From assembly GCA_000827495.1 (NCBI GenBank), contig KN817551.1, forward strand, positions 250,868 to 314,867: a stretch of DNA of 64,000 nt. The letters are read 5' to 3'. Position 1 is the stretch's first letter. Every line of letters begins with the position of its first letter. The position numbers and the translations under genes were made by a program. Shown here one piece after another: positions 48,901 through 59,635 of the stretch. The notes beneath the pieces were generated by a model that saw only the letters and a program-made list of their open reading frames with translations, did no database searches and was not told the DNA's origin. This stretch comes from Hypholoma sublateritium FD-334 SS-4. Its lineage: Eukaryota > Basidiomycota > Agaricomycetes > Agaricales > Strophariaceae.

Positions 48901-51172
48901 TTATCATAAGGTGGACAAGGTCTGTGTGGTCCTCAATGTGTCTTCCTGTCATAAATCCAGCTTGGTCTTCATGTATAAGGCCAGGAACTGAGATGGCCAA
49001 CCTTACTGCCAGAGTGCGTGTAAGGATTTTGTAATCAGCATTTAGTACTGTGATCGGTCTGTAGTTTCCTATATCTGTCTTATCTTTCTTTTTGTAGATG
49101 GGGCACATCCATCCTTCAGAGAAATTTGTACCCTTTCTCATACCGTGCTTACTAATGTTATTGTATATCTTTTGCAATGTTGAGACTACATCAAAGGTTG
49201 GTATTTCTTTTTCAGTACCTGTGGTATGGCGGTCCATAAGGATCTTCCAAAATTCATGTGGGAGACCATCCAATCCAGGTGATTTTCCATTAGGCAAATT
49301 TCTTATTGCACTGCAGACTTCAGTGGTGGAGATGTCTTTATTTAAAGATTCTGCTGATTGAGTATTCAATTTTACCTTGATTTCACTCATTGCTTTTTGT
49401 GTGGCAGTATCTCGTGCCTCAACTGCTATATCAGTGTTGCCATCATTTTGGAGCTGCTCATGATGTCTGGTTGCTATTTGTAGCATTCCTCTTGTTGTTT
49501 TCTCATACTCAGGGGGGTTTATTCCTGGTTTTCTAAGCATATAAAATGTATCTCGGGGCTTCCTTTCTTTGTTCTCATTTATCCATGGTTTACGTATAGT
49601 TTCTCTATTTATCCACCCACTAATATCCAGGTTATCACGTGCTTTGTCATATCGCTTAGCTGTGAGTTCCTTTATTTCTTCTTCAAGTATAGCTGTATGG
49701 AATTTCTTCTCTTTTGCTGGCACTTGTGGGTTATTTAGCATAGTCTCCATATCTTTCTTTAAGTTCTTAATTCTAGTATCTAACTTTGGTATTTTTGTGC
49801 GGGCTGTATCTCGGACATATTTTGTCACTTCTGCCTTCCAATTCTTATATATTTCTTGGATTTTTGTAAGGTCTTTATCTGGTTTTTCATCCTTCTCGCA
49901 TATTTCTATGGCTTGTTCCATTTCTAGTCCTGTGGTATTTATGTATTCAGCAATTGCTCTGTCCTTGATGAGGTGGAGTGGTGCACACCATCTTCCTTTT
50001 CCAATGTAAGGGGCCTCCGGATTGTATATCTTCACTGAGACCATTTTGTGATCAGTTGTAATCTCAGGGGTGTCTATATCCCACTCGATTGAATGTTCCT
50101 GCAGTGTACGTGATAGATATATTCTGTCAAGTCGAGATTTTGCATCATGTGATGGGGTTTGCGCCCATGTGAAGGCCACCTTACCAGGATTTTGTGCTCG
50201 CCAAGTATCGGACAGGTGAAGCTTTTCTTTAAGTGAGTCTAACTCCTCATTTGCTCTACTATATTCCCAGTTGGGGGGTTCCTTATCAATTGCTTCCTCC
50301 ACTATGTTGAAGTCACCAAGCATAATGTCTGGTTCGGGGAGGTTGTCATTTTGCCATATTTCATTTAGTTCTTTCCAGAAGTCTGCATTATTTGCTGTAC
50401 TGTTTGGTGCATAGATTGCTAGGACGTGAAGTATTTTTCCAGCATGCCATGGGAGGGTAAGTCTCATTGCTCTCCCTGCTATAAGTACATACATTTTTGC
50501 ATCATTATAGCATGTTAAGTGTGTATTTAGTATAATCGCAATCCCCGCCGCAGCGGGTCTCTGTTCATCACCACTATGGAAGATTCTCATCCGATAGCCA
50601 TGAGTTTCATTCAAGCTGTCTATTTTCTCTCTTGTCAGATAGTGTGTTTCTTGAAGTGCGAGTAGGCCTATGCCCTCTGTTTTCATCCTCTGGTTTAACA
50701 TTTTCCATTTGTAGGCGGTGCTTACACCTGCGCCACCACGCATATTCTGTGTTGCCACTTTCAGTGTACCTCTGGTTGTTTTTCCTTTTTTCCTATCTTT
50801 CACATTTTGTGATGATAAGTCTGCTTGTGTCCTTGCAGAATGCACATTATTCTGTGTGTTATGGATGTGTTCTGTCCTGTCCGGGTTTGGACTTGTGTGA
50901 GGTGCGGCGCCGGTGCAGCGCTGACCCGAGCTGTCCCTAGTGGCAGCACTTTGAATGTGACTCCCCACATTTGTGTGCTCACTAGGGCGCAGGTATGGTC
51001 CCCTCTCGCCAGATCGTGGCGCCCTGTCGACAGTACCCCGAGGATCGTCATCATAGTTTGTGCCCAAGACAGGGGTAGCACAGACTCTTTCGATCCCGGC
51101 CGGGGGGCCAAAGCCGATACGCGACGTACCTACTGTGTTGCCTTGTGTTGATACGTTTGTTGTAGTAGCCAT
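45920..51172 (-). CDS. LINE ORF2: endonuclease, reverse transcriptase, RNase H
   Basis: 1750 residues. Apurinic-like endonuclease at about 135-385 with N143 (ATQNMRG), E175 (LQET), D287/N289 (GDFN), D348R and D374H. Reverse transcriptase at about 615-905, with NGKSPGLDGLP, D773 in FLDQEKAYDK, GARQGDPVS and the FADD catalytic box at 874-877. A cysteine/histidine cluster follows at 1224-1243 (CKCLHC, then CNNPHLC). RNase H at about 1315-1455 with D1322 (YTDGS), E1365, D1387 (TDSQYA) and the GHSSNVGNDGADALA end. A C-terminal C-x2-C-x8-H-x4-C finger (CPQCDNRIESVEH) comes after it. It nicks target DNA and copies the element RNA at the nick. The start ATG directly follows a long C-rich run (G-run 51173-51190 on the plus strand). 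No stop or frameshift. Confidence 0.95.
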   Translation of the reverse strand: MATTTNVSTQGNTVGTSRIGFGPPAGIERVCATPVLGTNYDDDPRGTVDRAPRSGERGPYLRPSEHTNVGSHIQSAATRDSSGQRCTGAAPHTSPNPDRTEHIHNTQNNVHSARTQADLSSQNVKDRKKGKTTRGTLKVATQNMRGGAGVSTAYKWKMLNQRMKTEGIGLLALQETHYLTREKIDSLNETHGYRMRIFHSGDEQRPAAAGIAIILNTHLTCYNDAKMYVLIAGRAMRLTLPWHAGKILHVLAIYAPNSTANNADFWKELNEIWQNDNLPEPDIMLGDFNIVEEAIDKEPPNWEYSRANEELDSLKEKLHLSDTWRAQNPGKVAFTWAQTPSHDAKSRLDRIYLSRTLQEHSIEWDIDTPEITTDHKMVSVKIYNPEAPYIGKGRWCAPLHLIKDRAIAEYINTTGLEMEQAIEICEKDEKPDKDLTKIQEIYKNWKAEVTKYVRDTARTKIPKLDTRIKNLKKDMETMLNNPQVPAKEKKFHTAILEEEIKELTAKRYDKARDNLDISGWINRETIRKPWINENKERKPRDTFYMLRKPGINPPEYEKTTRGMLQIATRHHEQLQNDGNTDIAVEARDTATQKAMSEIKVKLNTQSAESLNKDISTTEVCSAIRNLPNGKSPGLDGLPHEFWKILMDRHTTGTEKEIPTFDVVSTLQKIYNNISKHGMRKGTNFSEGWMCPIYKKKDKTDIGNYRPITVLNADYKILTRTLAVRLAISVPGLIHEDQAGFMTGRHIEDHTDLVHLMINRCELEEENGAIVFLDQEKAYDKIKHDYLWATMDKMGFPQIFTNLIKSLYSDAYTRVILNGEIGAPYKITRGARQGDPVSCLLFNIAIEPLASAMRNSDLEGFTIKGQEDRLITTLFADDTTVYLSKNDHFSSLTNILDKWCMASGAKFNIEKTEVLPVGTPEHRERMHTTRKINNDHQDSIPTNIRIVKDGEYARVLGAYVGNKITPLTVWTPIIEKIDANLTRWEKGSPTQEGRRLIVNMEVGGRTQYLTRVQGMPAEAMIKIQKRLSNFIWDGHRPAINSETLQTPIHLGGRKLLDLAARNDAIELRKYQRYCSIDANRPRWAYVADEILAPHIACYNNIQDQESLIHQALQNFKIVIKSRIAPLPAQLSRMLLTKEKYNVIFDPPAMDETTKGALPAWYHISGTQCNNTPTRNNNTQRTRRVNKNNLNEAKCLRTVHQVQLVKDLASQTKMLDNADHKPRKNCKCLHCKTERQRGCNNPHLCMKKAKELLDSLPPKFRPSTEEDTNELYITPQDLFEKDATIHTLEAGYRVFGGKKHTNPLPVLPKRTQVENPGSLIVYTDGSCIDNGSLQAKAGAGVWYGQNDERNRAIKLMDTLEQSNNTGELIAILAAAQDAPENVTLHIITDSQYAINGIHKYGQKIERLGYIDTANREIVKAIRASLRMRPGDTYFEKVKGHSSNVGNDGADALAGTGAVREEYDNINLAIPTDYDIEGAEFIGLTQAQLYRGIREKLEKLLKPRRGAVVWLDIIRWAVKEKTETFPTDRTIWRAIRHPDIDRKVRAYLYKTIHNTNKVGEYWEKIPGFEGRAKCPQCDNRIESVEHIMTECTGTGQQTIWKLADDLLTKKNIDIKNQSIGGILGCALPQFKLATGRPNKALNRLYTIIMTESLYLIWIIRCEWIIENMGDPDKILSEQEITRKWMHRINRRLRLDQIMSTKQQYKWKKVSRKLVLETWQGVLNNEENLPTDWTQIRGVLVGTGVGMRPPGRNR

Positions 51173-51506
51173 GGGGGGAGGGGGGGGGGTGAGACATGAT
51201 TACCTGCAGGGTTTTTTCTCTGAGTAATCTTTCGGCACGTCTCGCACTGCGAATCCTCAACAGCGCTGCCGGTTTTTTCATAAGATATGTCCTTTTAGGG
51301 ACTGAGTTGACTTCACCTAGCCTATCGTTACACGGCCATTATATTTTGCTGGATCTTATTCCAGCTGTTTACGTATTGATTTCAATGTGTACACCACAAC
51401 CAGTATGATGCATTGAGTAGATGTCCATGCATCGTACTACTTAGGGTAAACACAGGTACTTCTATAGTCAGTCAGGCTTCATATCATACATATTCTACGT
51501 GTCCGT

Positions 51507-52862
51507 TTAGCGTCTGCCTCCGCGTGAGCCACCCCTGCCTCGTGTACTGCTCTGTCCACGTCTACCTCCGGATCCTCGGTGTCCTCCACGTCCCTTCGAA
51601 GATGAGGAATTCTGTGTTAGGTAAGCTGGTGACTGCTTCCAGTCTGGGAATTTGGTGTCGACAAAGTTTGGGCCAAAGACTTGTTTCGTGTATGGGCACA
51701 TCCCCGACGGATGGGTGCGGCCAGAGCAGTGCATGCAAACATATGCGGTGACGGTAGACAGAGAGCTTGCACGGACATACCATGTCAGACGCTGGAAGCA
51801 GTCAAGCCAGCGTTGGTGCGCGCGATGGTCGGCCGTTGGACTTCGGACATAGACGTTGAAGAGCGTACGGACACTTTGCGAACCGTCATCGTTGCGGATA
51901 TTGACATCCAGAGGGACAATACGGGTGGTGTTAGCAATGTACTCAGCACGTTGCTCAGTGGTAGTGTAGTGTTTTGCGATGCGGTCAAAGTTTCGTTCGA
52001 TCGTGCGATAGGGTCCTCCGCCAGTTTTCATGATGGCATCACAGACAAAGGTGCGGATAGCGCCAACGTGAGCAAGGGTACCTTCCAAACAGCTCTCTCC
52101 GAGTTGGCATACGAAAGTGGAAGGGACAAAGTCATATGGCATAGTGACGATGGTACCCAGTTGCGTAGAGAAGAGAGGGAAATGTAGGAGCATGGTCTTC
52201 TCCGTATCGGTGATGTTTGTGATTAGTGTCGGGACATATATTGCATTTGTCGCAAGCCTGGTGTTATCAGGGCGGGGGGGGAGTACTTCGAGTTCAGCGT
52301 TGCCAGTGACCAGCGCCGCAACGGCCTTGATGGTGCGCACAGTGATGGTGGGATCTTTCCGAAACCAGTCGCCAGGCAGGTGTGCGAGAACCTTGGGCTC
52401 CGGTGCTTGGTCCCAGTAGGTGCGTGTTGCTCGTCCTGCCAGAGCAAAGTAGTCCTTGGGCTCTATACCGTATATGACTGCGCGAGTTTCGAACTGCGGG
52501 GGGACAAAGACACCTCGGTCCTCGAGAAGTTGTTCCAAGCTGTCGAGGCCAGCGACGTAATCATCGATTGCGCCGGCGTTCGGTCCGGCCGGTTCGGCGA
52601 GTGCCGGCTCATTCCGCTGTCGTTTAGCAGGGTTGGGGGTGTCCACTCCAGGTGTCGGCGCCGTGACGACGGTCGGTGCTGCAGGCTGTTGTGAATCTGG
52701 CGGATCGGGTCTTTTGTTCTTTCCCGAGCTCTTCCCTTTTTGGTCGGTCGAGGGGCGGTTACCGTTGTTATTGGAGCTGCCAGCAGCGGGGTTCGGGACG
52801 CTGTCAACCTCCATCCGGTTCTGTGGCTGGGTTCCAGCGTGTGAGGGGGGAGCGGTAGACAT
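51507..52862 (-). CDS. LINE ORF1: RNA-binding, zinc-knuckle protein
   Basis: 451 residues. The first 90 or so are low-complexity Pro/Ser/Asn. A central region without a named domain follows, then one CCHC zinc knuckle of exact C-x2-C-x4-H-x4-C spacing (CMHCSGRTHPSGMC), and a Gly/Arg-rich tail (GRGGHRGSGGRRGQ and more) typical of nucleic-acid chaperones. In LINEs this protein coats the element RNA. It lies upstream of ORF2 in the same direction. Fully open; the ATG at 52862 is the first of the frame. Confidence 0.9.
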   Translation of the reverse strand: MSTAPPSHAGTQPQNRMEVDSVPNPAAGSSNNNGNRPSTDQKGKSSGKNKRPDPPDSQQPAAPTVVTAPTPGVDTPNPAKRQRNEPALAEPAGPNAGAIDDYVAGLDSLEQLLEDRGVFVPPQFETRAVIYGIEPKDYFALAGRATRTYWDQAPEPKVLAHLPGDWFRKDPTITVRTIKAVAALVTGNAELEVLPPRPDNTRLATNAIYVPTLITNITDTEKTMLLHFPLFSTQLGTIVTMPYDFVPSTFVCQLGESCLEGTLAHVGAIRTFVCDAIMKTGGGPYRTIERNFDRIAKHYTTTEQRAEYIANTTRIVPLDVNIRNDDGSQSVRTLFNVYVRSPTADHRAHQRWLDCFQRLTWYVRASSLSTVTAYVCMHCSGRTHPSGMCPYTKQVFGPNFVDTKFPDWKQSPAYLTQNSSSSKGRGGHRGSGGRRGQSSTRGRGGSRGGRR

Positions 52863-53455
52863 AGGGTACTAGGTGGATTGGATTGTGCAAGTGCAGAGAG
52901 TGAGGTATGCGTGTTATGTTGGGAGGAACTACTGCGTGCAGTCAATGTCTTATATGTTTTCTCATCGACGGTGTCACTACTTAATGCTATATACCCGAAA
53001 GGATTCGATTCAGTCCTTCGATGATTTGTTCATGACCTGGACACCATTCTCGCAACTTCTCTACCGCAGTACGTGCAAAGGTTCGTTTGTTTTCTTTGTT
53101 GTGTTCATTCGTCGTTTGTGCGTCGCTCTAAGGTTCATTCACTCGGATTGTGTCTAAGGTCACGGGTCTAGCGCCCCTTTGTTGGAGAATCTGAGGCTCG
53201 CCACACGACGTTCATCTGTGGCATGGGGGGTGTCTCTCCCGGTGGTGTAGTAAAACCACACCCCACTCTAGGCAGGTTGTTCTCTGCGCTTCTGATAGGT
53301 ATTGGAGTGGGGGGGGAGCGGCGGTGCACCTAGGCCGTCGCTAGCACATCATTTCCCACTAATAATGTGTGTCTAGCGCGGTTCATCCTACCCTTTTGCG
53401 ACCTCCCACTGTGTGGGAAAAACCAGGATGATGGTGGTTCATGGTCAAGGGGCTC

Positions 53456-53469
53456 GAGTATGGCAGTCC
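53456..53469. repeat. Target-site duplication of the LINE, 5' side copy
   Basis: Same 14 bases as at 45689-45702, adjoining the 5' end of the element. Confidence 0.9.
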
Positions 53470-53772
53470 TTGAAGGTCTTGCACATGGCCATAGATATGA
53501 ACAAACGAATAATTATATTAGAGTCCTGGGCCCTCAGTCACGGAGGCGTGTACCAGGACCCGTCCATTAAGGACGGCATGAATTACGAGCGTAATGATAC
53601 GCCTGCAGCGCAGAGTCGGACCACTGTTTTTTTCTGTCAGAAAGGTCTGCTTGACAATTTAAATGATATCACAGTTATTCACTTCAATTTCCTCTACACA
53701 TTCAACCGCGAGAGGGATATCTACCGCTTCGCAAGATTACTACTAATAATACAACATTTATATAGATTCACT
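53470..53772. other. 3' flank of the sedolisin gene
   Basis: About 300 bp between the LINE and the stop codon of the peptidase; no gene seen. Confidence 0.3.
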
Positions 53773-55708
53773 TCACAATCCCACAGCCGTGAGGAGCTTG
53801 GAGAAGTTGGGTGTACCGAGCCCAGTAACGGGATCCCATCCTGCCTTGGCTGGGAAGCCGTTCGTGCCGCATCCCGGATTATCACCTGGACGTCACAAGC
53901 GATAAGCCAATAATATCTTATCACGGCATGATGATAGACACTTACCCGTGGTGATATCGTTGAGTGCGGCTGAGCCGACGGCCGAGTACAGGAACGGATT
54001 TAGGAAGCCAAGCGCAGGCTGCCCCGCAGCAATGAGGCGGTCATTGAGCAGCGAGACTACGCTTGCGAAGATTGGACTCGCACAGCTTGTCCCTGCAACC
54101 GCCCCCGTCTCCCCGCCTACCACGATCTGTACGTTCTCAGCCTGCGCGGATACGTCGGGGAAAGCGCGTCCAGACGTGTTGAATTTACCAGCGTTAGTTT
54201 TCCCGAGCGCAGAGAGGTACGCCTCAACTGCTGCCGTCTGGTATGATGGCTGAGCGAAAACGTTGGAGAAGCCCCCAGACGAGAAGGTAGCGGCGGTTTC
54301 GGTGATGCCGGTGGTCCCGCCGACAGAGGTCATGAATGGACAGCCAGAAGGGAACGTTGGGAGGAACGATTTGGTGCATCTTGTTGTCTGCGAGCCTGCA
54401 ACTCCTCCGTCTCCGGAAGCAAAGAGAATAGAGGTACGTTTTGCGCCAAGCGTCACGTATGCGTTGCACAATTTTCTATTCGAGTGAAAATTAATCACGG
54501 ATCGTTTTAATTGTCAAGGTGCTTACACAGCAAGCGCGGCCGAGATGGTATTTTCGTTCTGTCCATACGATGTCGTTAGAACCTGAGGTGGGGTGTCCAT
54601 TGCCAGCAAGAAATTGATGATGTCAAGGAAGCCCTCTAAATTACCGTCCTGGAAGTCGTTCCCAACGGAGATAAACGTGATCGGCACGCCAGAAGCGACG
54701 CCAACGGTGTACTGTATGTCAAGGTTCGCCTCGACTCCAGCATCTGCGGGGGTTTGCGGGTTTTCGCCGTCATCGAGAGTCTGCAGCAGAAAGAATGTAG
54801 ATGGTGCGAGATCTGGCCGAAATTGTGCGAGAAAGTTGGTCAAGTCTACTTGGTTAGCGAACTGATCAATAAATCCTGAGACAGCGAGCTGGTTGGAAGC
54901 CTGTGTTGCGAGCGTAGCCGGGATACCGTATAGAGCTTGAAGACAAGATGGTGTGACAGCGGTGTTACAAGAGGCAGGAACTGCGCGGGACTCTAGATTC
55001 GTTGATCGCCGAGCTGGCGGAGTCAAGACCTTTGGGCTGGCCACCACAGGTAACCCAAAAGGGTTTTCGAAGCTAAGCCATGACCGGCCGTTTGTTAGCT
55101 TTACTGCCGTGTGCATACAGATGAACGCACCTGATAGTCGGATGAATAAGATCGATGTGTCCCTGTAGCGAGGCCGGGATGGAGTAGGTAAGGGTGCGTG
55201 TAAACTGTTTACCGGTCTCGGGATGATTGAAGACTGTGAACTGAGCCTCCAACAGAGTGTTCGCCTGGCTGACAGGGATAGAGAATTGAATCCAGTCCCC
55301 GGTAACGGAGATTGTCTTGGACGTAATTCCATTCGAAGCGAGCCATTCTTGGACCAAGGAGGTGGTCTCAGGTGCAGGGGCGGCAAACGACTCGATCTAA
55401 ATAGGTAATTCGCATCAAAAATAGGAATTAGATATTATTGTGTACTGTACCTCCTCGTTTGTCAGGGTCTGACCGTATAAGGCATTTCCTGGGGTGCTGA
55501 TATCAAGGAGCATGCTCTGAAGACCGGAAATATTGGTCTGCTTGAGTGCGAGACGTAGGTTGAGGATATCTGTCGCAGGTGCAGGGGCGCCTTTAACAAA
55601 ACCATCAGGGACGTCGGAGCGCTGCTCGAGGACAAGCATGCTGCGGAAGGAGGGACTTCCGGCAACAGCTGCCACAAACATAGCGAGAAGTGTGAATCCA
55701 GTGCGCAT
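53773..55708 (-). CDS. Sedolisin-family (S53) tripeptidyl-peptidase-like protease, secreted
   Basis: Five exons, all GT-AG: 55451-55708, 55131-55396, 54527-55072, 53946-54475 and 53773-53885, joining to 570 residues in one frame. Introns are 51-60 nt. The product starts with a signal peptide (MRTGFTLLAMFVAAVAG), followed by a pro-region to about 200 and the catalytic domain. Visible active-site residues are E289 and D293 (GVEANLDIQY), D379 in FASGDGG for the oxyanion hole, and S487 in AVAGTSCASP. RAFPDVSA and the C-terminal WDPVTGLGTPNF are usual family segments. Enzymes of this family work at acid pH, and secreted fungal ones release peptides from external protein. No lesion seen. Whether it is a tri- or endopeptidase cannot be told from sequence. 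Confidence 0.92.
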
Positions 55709-55761
55709 TCTAGTGGGAAGGACCTGTTGTGATTTGCTATACGACCGTTGAACGAATGACT

Positions 55762-55769
55762 GTTTTATA
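55762..55769 (-). promoter_or_regulatory. TATA box of the sedolisin gene
   Basis: TATAAAAC on the minus strand, about 54 bp upstream of the ATG at 55708. Confidence 0.55.
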
Positions 55770-56864
55770 CTATCGACACTTAAAGATGTATAAGCTGATA
55801 TTTTGGTTGAATTAGTGATAGCTACACCTGGCGTAATACAGTCCCAGAGACGGCAGAATGCGATATACTAAGACACATCTCAGGAAGAGGTCCTTATCCG
55901 AATGTCTCTACCGCATGGCCCCTTCAATTTGAATTGGACATCTAAATGTTGTACAATAGGATTGGTCTCTCGAGCCGACGAATAAGCATAGTGTGGACCT
56001 ATTTGAGGAGAAATTCGCCGGAGCGTGGTGCTCTTTTGCAGGGAGAGTAGTGTGATTACTCACGGAACTAATTATTCCTTGAGAAAATATCTATTTATTA
56101 CTTCCCGGCGACCGATAAATGTCCCATGGGAATCGGAAGCCGTGCCTGTTGTTGGTCCACCCACAAATAATAATACAAGGAATTGACATACAACTTGTTG
56201 AGTCCAGTCCACAGGTCAGCTAGAAAGTTTGCCGTAGGCTCTGCTTGATAGCCTGCCGTTGACTCAACACAGGCTATATACATGTAGACTCCTCGATATA
56301 TCATTATGGAACATATTTGGATCACAATCTTCAACCATTGACGGGATGCATAAAAGGACTATTTTCACTATCGGTATCGCTCCGGCTAGTGAAAGACCCC
56401 AATAAGGATCATACGATATCGTGGCATCTGAATTCTTTTTCATCCGTGAATCGAAGTATGTACATGCCAACCATACTTAGTTTTTTATAGCTAAGCAGCG
56501 GGTATTTATGTCCTAGCTCCTGAGTATAGAGACGAGTGTTCCCACCGAGAGTCGACTTCTATGAACTTACAGAAATTGAGTTTCTTGATAGTTCTCGTCA
56601 TCATAGAATTTCTCTAAGACATGGATTCTATGCAACAGTTCAAACAGACTCGTACATTTCGTCGCCTTAAATAAGAACTGTGAGTCCTTCAACAAGTTCG
56701 CCCCAGATGAATAGTATATTTACATCTTCGCACTTCACGCGGCGCCGGCGCCTCCATTAAGGAAGAATAGATCAACCACAATCGTCGCGTACTCCCCTAA
56801 CTAGTCAACAATCCCGGGCCGCCGCTCTCCTCGGTGCCTTGCCGCCCTACCTGACACATATGAC
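55770..56864. other. Intergenic stretch
   Basis: About 1.1 kb. Two overlapping short minus-strand frames (56098-56334, 56264-56470) read like membrane-protein pieces but fit no exon of the local family. No gene called. Confidence 0.3.
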
Positions 56865-57545
56865 CTCTCTTACCCTAGTCCTAACCGAAATCGGTGCCAA
56901 TCACATTCAACTCATTTTGGAAAGATTTCCACTGAAACAAAGCAGTTCTTTACGTCGTCAGCATCACTGTATTCTGCACGAAGCAATTTTCAGCTTCGTA
57001 TTATCTGGAAAGTGAATCCAACTATGTCCTTGCGCTGCAGAACGCTGCGCAACTCGTCGCTATGTTCACCACAATGGTCGCCACACTCTTGATTTTCTAT
57101 CGTATCTACTCCGTCTCCAACCGGGGTCTTGCGAACGGCGGCCGTAAGCGATACAGGCATATATTCACGCCCTCATTGTTGAGTCTTCTGCACTGCACGT
57201 CGTTGGAATGTTGCTCTTTGTCATCCCTGATTTCGTCCCTATGACGGACGCGAACATACTACCCTTAAACCTGGTACTAAACTACGCGGGTTGGATCTTC
57301 CCCTTTACTGCGGTATGTCTTTATAAATATTCCATATCGTACCAGTCATTTTATCAATAAGCTTGAAGGGCATGGTACCAACGCTCATGGTCGCACGGGT
57401 CGCGCTCGCGGCTGACAGCAAGATTCGCAACGGGACGACCATTCAGATATCGGAAATGAAATTTGAATCACACAACACTGATATGTTGTCTTCTCAGTGC
57501 GATTCTGAGCGCGGGGTGTCGGGTGACCTTGAGAAGGGAGCTTAA
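56865..57545 (+). pseudogene. Membrane protein family, broken paralogue 3
   Basis: Only the equivalents of exons 4-6 are seen: a worn exon 4 ending TSLTLVLTEI near 56893, exon 5 (acceptor TTTTCAG near 56991; NYVLALQNAAQLVAMFTTMV and LIFYRIYSVSN), and exon 6 from 57369 (GMVPTLMVARVALAADSK) to TAA at 57543-57545. Near 57158-57170 the frame shifts by an extra AT pair in CATATATTC, after which the family pattern VESSALHVVGMLLFVIP continues in another frame. Exons 1-3 are missing or too worn to see. Same strand as the intact paralogue at 59636. Confidence 0.7.
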
Positions 57546-59635
57546 CTTGATACCCGTGTGTGGGTGGAAGCCCATCTACAACTTGGCATCCATTACATCT
57601 TGGGGTAACTGTAGTATATTTACTTGTAATTATAATTGGGATGGACATCTCCCGCGTTCTTGAAAATTCAAGCGGAGTATAGAGTCAGAGGCGGTTCGTT
57701 CAATGACTTCTACACGTAAGTGACGAAACATAGGATTCATAGTCAATGTGTAATTACTTACATTGCGGTAGCCGACTCGTGCACGCCTATCTACTAAATA
57801 AGCTTGATTTTATAGTATCTGCGTAACGGCTGACTGGATTTTAGCGGCGGTTAGCTATCTACCAGATCAGAATATGCAGCCAAATTACCGCATGTCCCAC
57901 CGGAAAGGAATTTCAGGTACTCGAAGCGTTGGCGTTGACGTTTTGATGATGGAATGAGCGTATTCCACTGAGACAGATAAGCTTCAATCAGTGAGCATGG
58001 CGGCGTGGATGAACTCGCCAGTTACTTGGTGCGTCCAATTTCCAGATCTCGCGACGCCGACAGACGTTAGACTCTTAGAGCCTGAGCTTCAATTATCCTG
58101 CACCGTGGCTGACGGCAGGCAGTAGCCGTCGCCGGTCGGTCAGCACATAGTTGATTGTGCAGCGCTGAACGATAGCTGTGTGTAGGACTGCAGCCCAGCA
58201 CACCTATCCTTACGTGGGTCTTCACGCACACGCATCATGCATCAAGAACGACTTCAACTATTTTATTTCCGTAGGGCCTTCTAGATTAGAGTGAGCTTCG
58301 GCCGGACCGCTGACGCTAGAGTAATTATGTACGCCTCTCCGATGGGCATGACACCGGCACTCAGCGACGAATATACATAAACTTGCGCTCGTATTGGCAG
58401 TTCACATGAGGAGAATACCCTTAACTCAGACGGTGTGATGCAGCGATCTTTCGTATAGCTTGGGAACGGCTTCCTTTCGTTTTTCATGAGCAGTGCGCCA
58501 GAGTTCGCCGCGGCAGAGCGTTGGCAGATTGATGGTTTGGGAGAATCCAGGAAGACTGTTCGTATTTCGTTATATTCACCGGTTTTGTCTACCCAACAGA
58601 TCATCATTTTGCGGTACCATGTTCAGAGGCTTAACATGTCATATTCGGCTGTAGCGATGCAGCGCCCAACTTATCTTTTTGATAAGCAGCTGTTCCTTGT
58701 GTCTGCTGAGCCGGCCCAGGCTTTTCTGAGTTCTGTCGATCTGTCAAGCATATACCCGTCGCTAACGTCTGTTCAGACAGCGTGTGCCTGGCGGGACCAC
58801 GCCCCAAGGAACTTTTAACGGCAAACGCGGCTGGAACATCTAGGCAGACCTGCGACTCCGTGTTCGAATGTTCAAGTGATTATCTTTCAGACAACGCTAC
58901 CGCTCAATGCGCTGTGTGAGCCGATAGCTGCCTCGTCTCCTATGTACGGTCGTTATTTCTAGGTATAAGGTACCGAATTGATCTATGCTAAAAGCATCCC
59001 ACGGTTCGCACTGTTCGATTCAGAAGAAGCACCGTGGTGACATGCTTCTCTTTCACCCCATCCCCGTTTCACCAGAGCAGGTCTTCATCGCCCGTACCGT
59101 CTAATGCAGGAAGAGGGGTATTCTGGCGGAGGTGATGCGGTTGAAGGGTGTATCTTGAGCTATCGTTCCCATGGATTTATCACTGGAGAATCGGCATGAA
59201 GCTCGCGCCCACCCACGCACACTATAATTAACGAGGGCGGAGTATTTATCAGCGATGATTGTCGCACGCGTCAAATCGCTATCAATGACGCATAAATGCC
59301 GCGTATATGGGTTTGCTATATGCCGCGTGTGCTCAAGTCGATAGCGAAGATACCGCGTATTAGGAGGGATATGTAAATCAACACTGAGAGAGATCAGATC
59401 ATGATTGAGCAGAAAGTTCTGCTTCGGAAGATATTATGTTGCGCTCAGACAGTGTTGAACATTTTCCAATGTCTGCATGTCGTGGGAGGCGGGACTCGCA
59501 GCTCTCATGGTGCATTAATGACACCTCTGATTGACAGTTAAAGAACCCATGGTATTTATTCGGAACATGTTGCTGGTATGGTATTTAACACGCGCGGAGG
59601 TGCGTTAAAAGGTGAGCACGTCCAGACTTGTTACT
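57546..59635. other. Gene-poor stretch
   Basis: About 2.1 kb. Frames at 58281-58607 (-) and 58486-58818 (+) overlap each other and show no domain. No repeat shared with the rest of the window was noticed. A TATTTAA-like element near 59582, about 50 bp before the next start, may belong to paralogue 4. Confidence 0.3.

Larger units (their letters stand above)
45703..53455 (-). mobile_element. Full-length non-LTR retrotransposon (LINE, Tad/jockey-like)
   Basis: 7753 bp element reading right to left. It has a 5' UTR of about 590 bp (53455 to 52863), ORF1 (52862-51507), a 335 bp spacer, ORF2 (51172-45920), a 3' UTR and a 26-nt poly(A) tail (T-run 45703-45728), enclosed by a 14 bp target-site duplication. 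Both frames are open with all key residues visible, so the copy looks young and possibly able to move. In the 5' UTR near 53221-53250 a segment can fold (GTGTGGTTTTACTACACCAC on the minus strand). It lies between membrane protein gene 2 and the sedolisin gene without touching either coding region. Confidence 0.95.

Noticed and set aside
56098..56470. Possible missing exons 1-3 of membrane paralogue 3
   Set aside because: Frames are on the opposite strand and do not match family exons.
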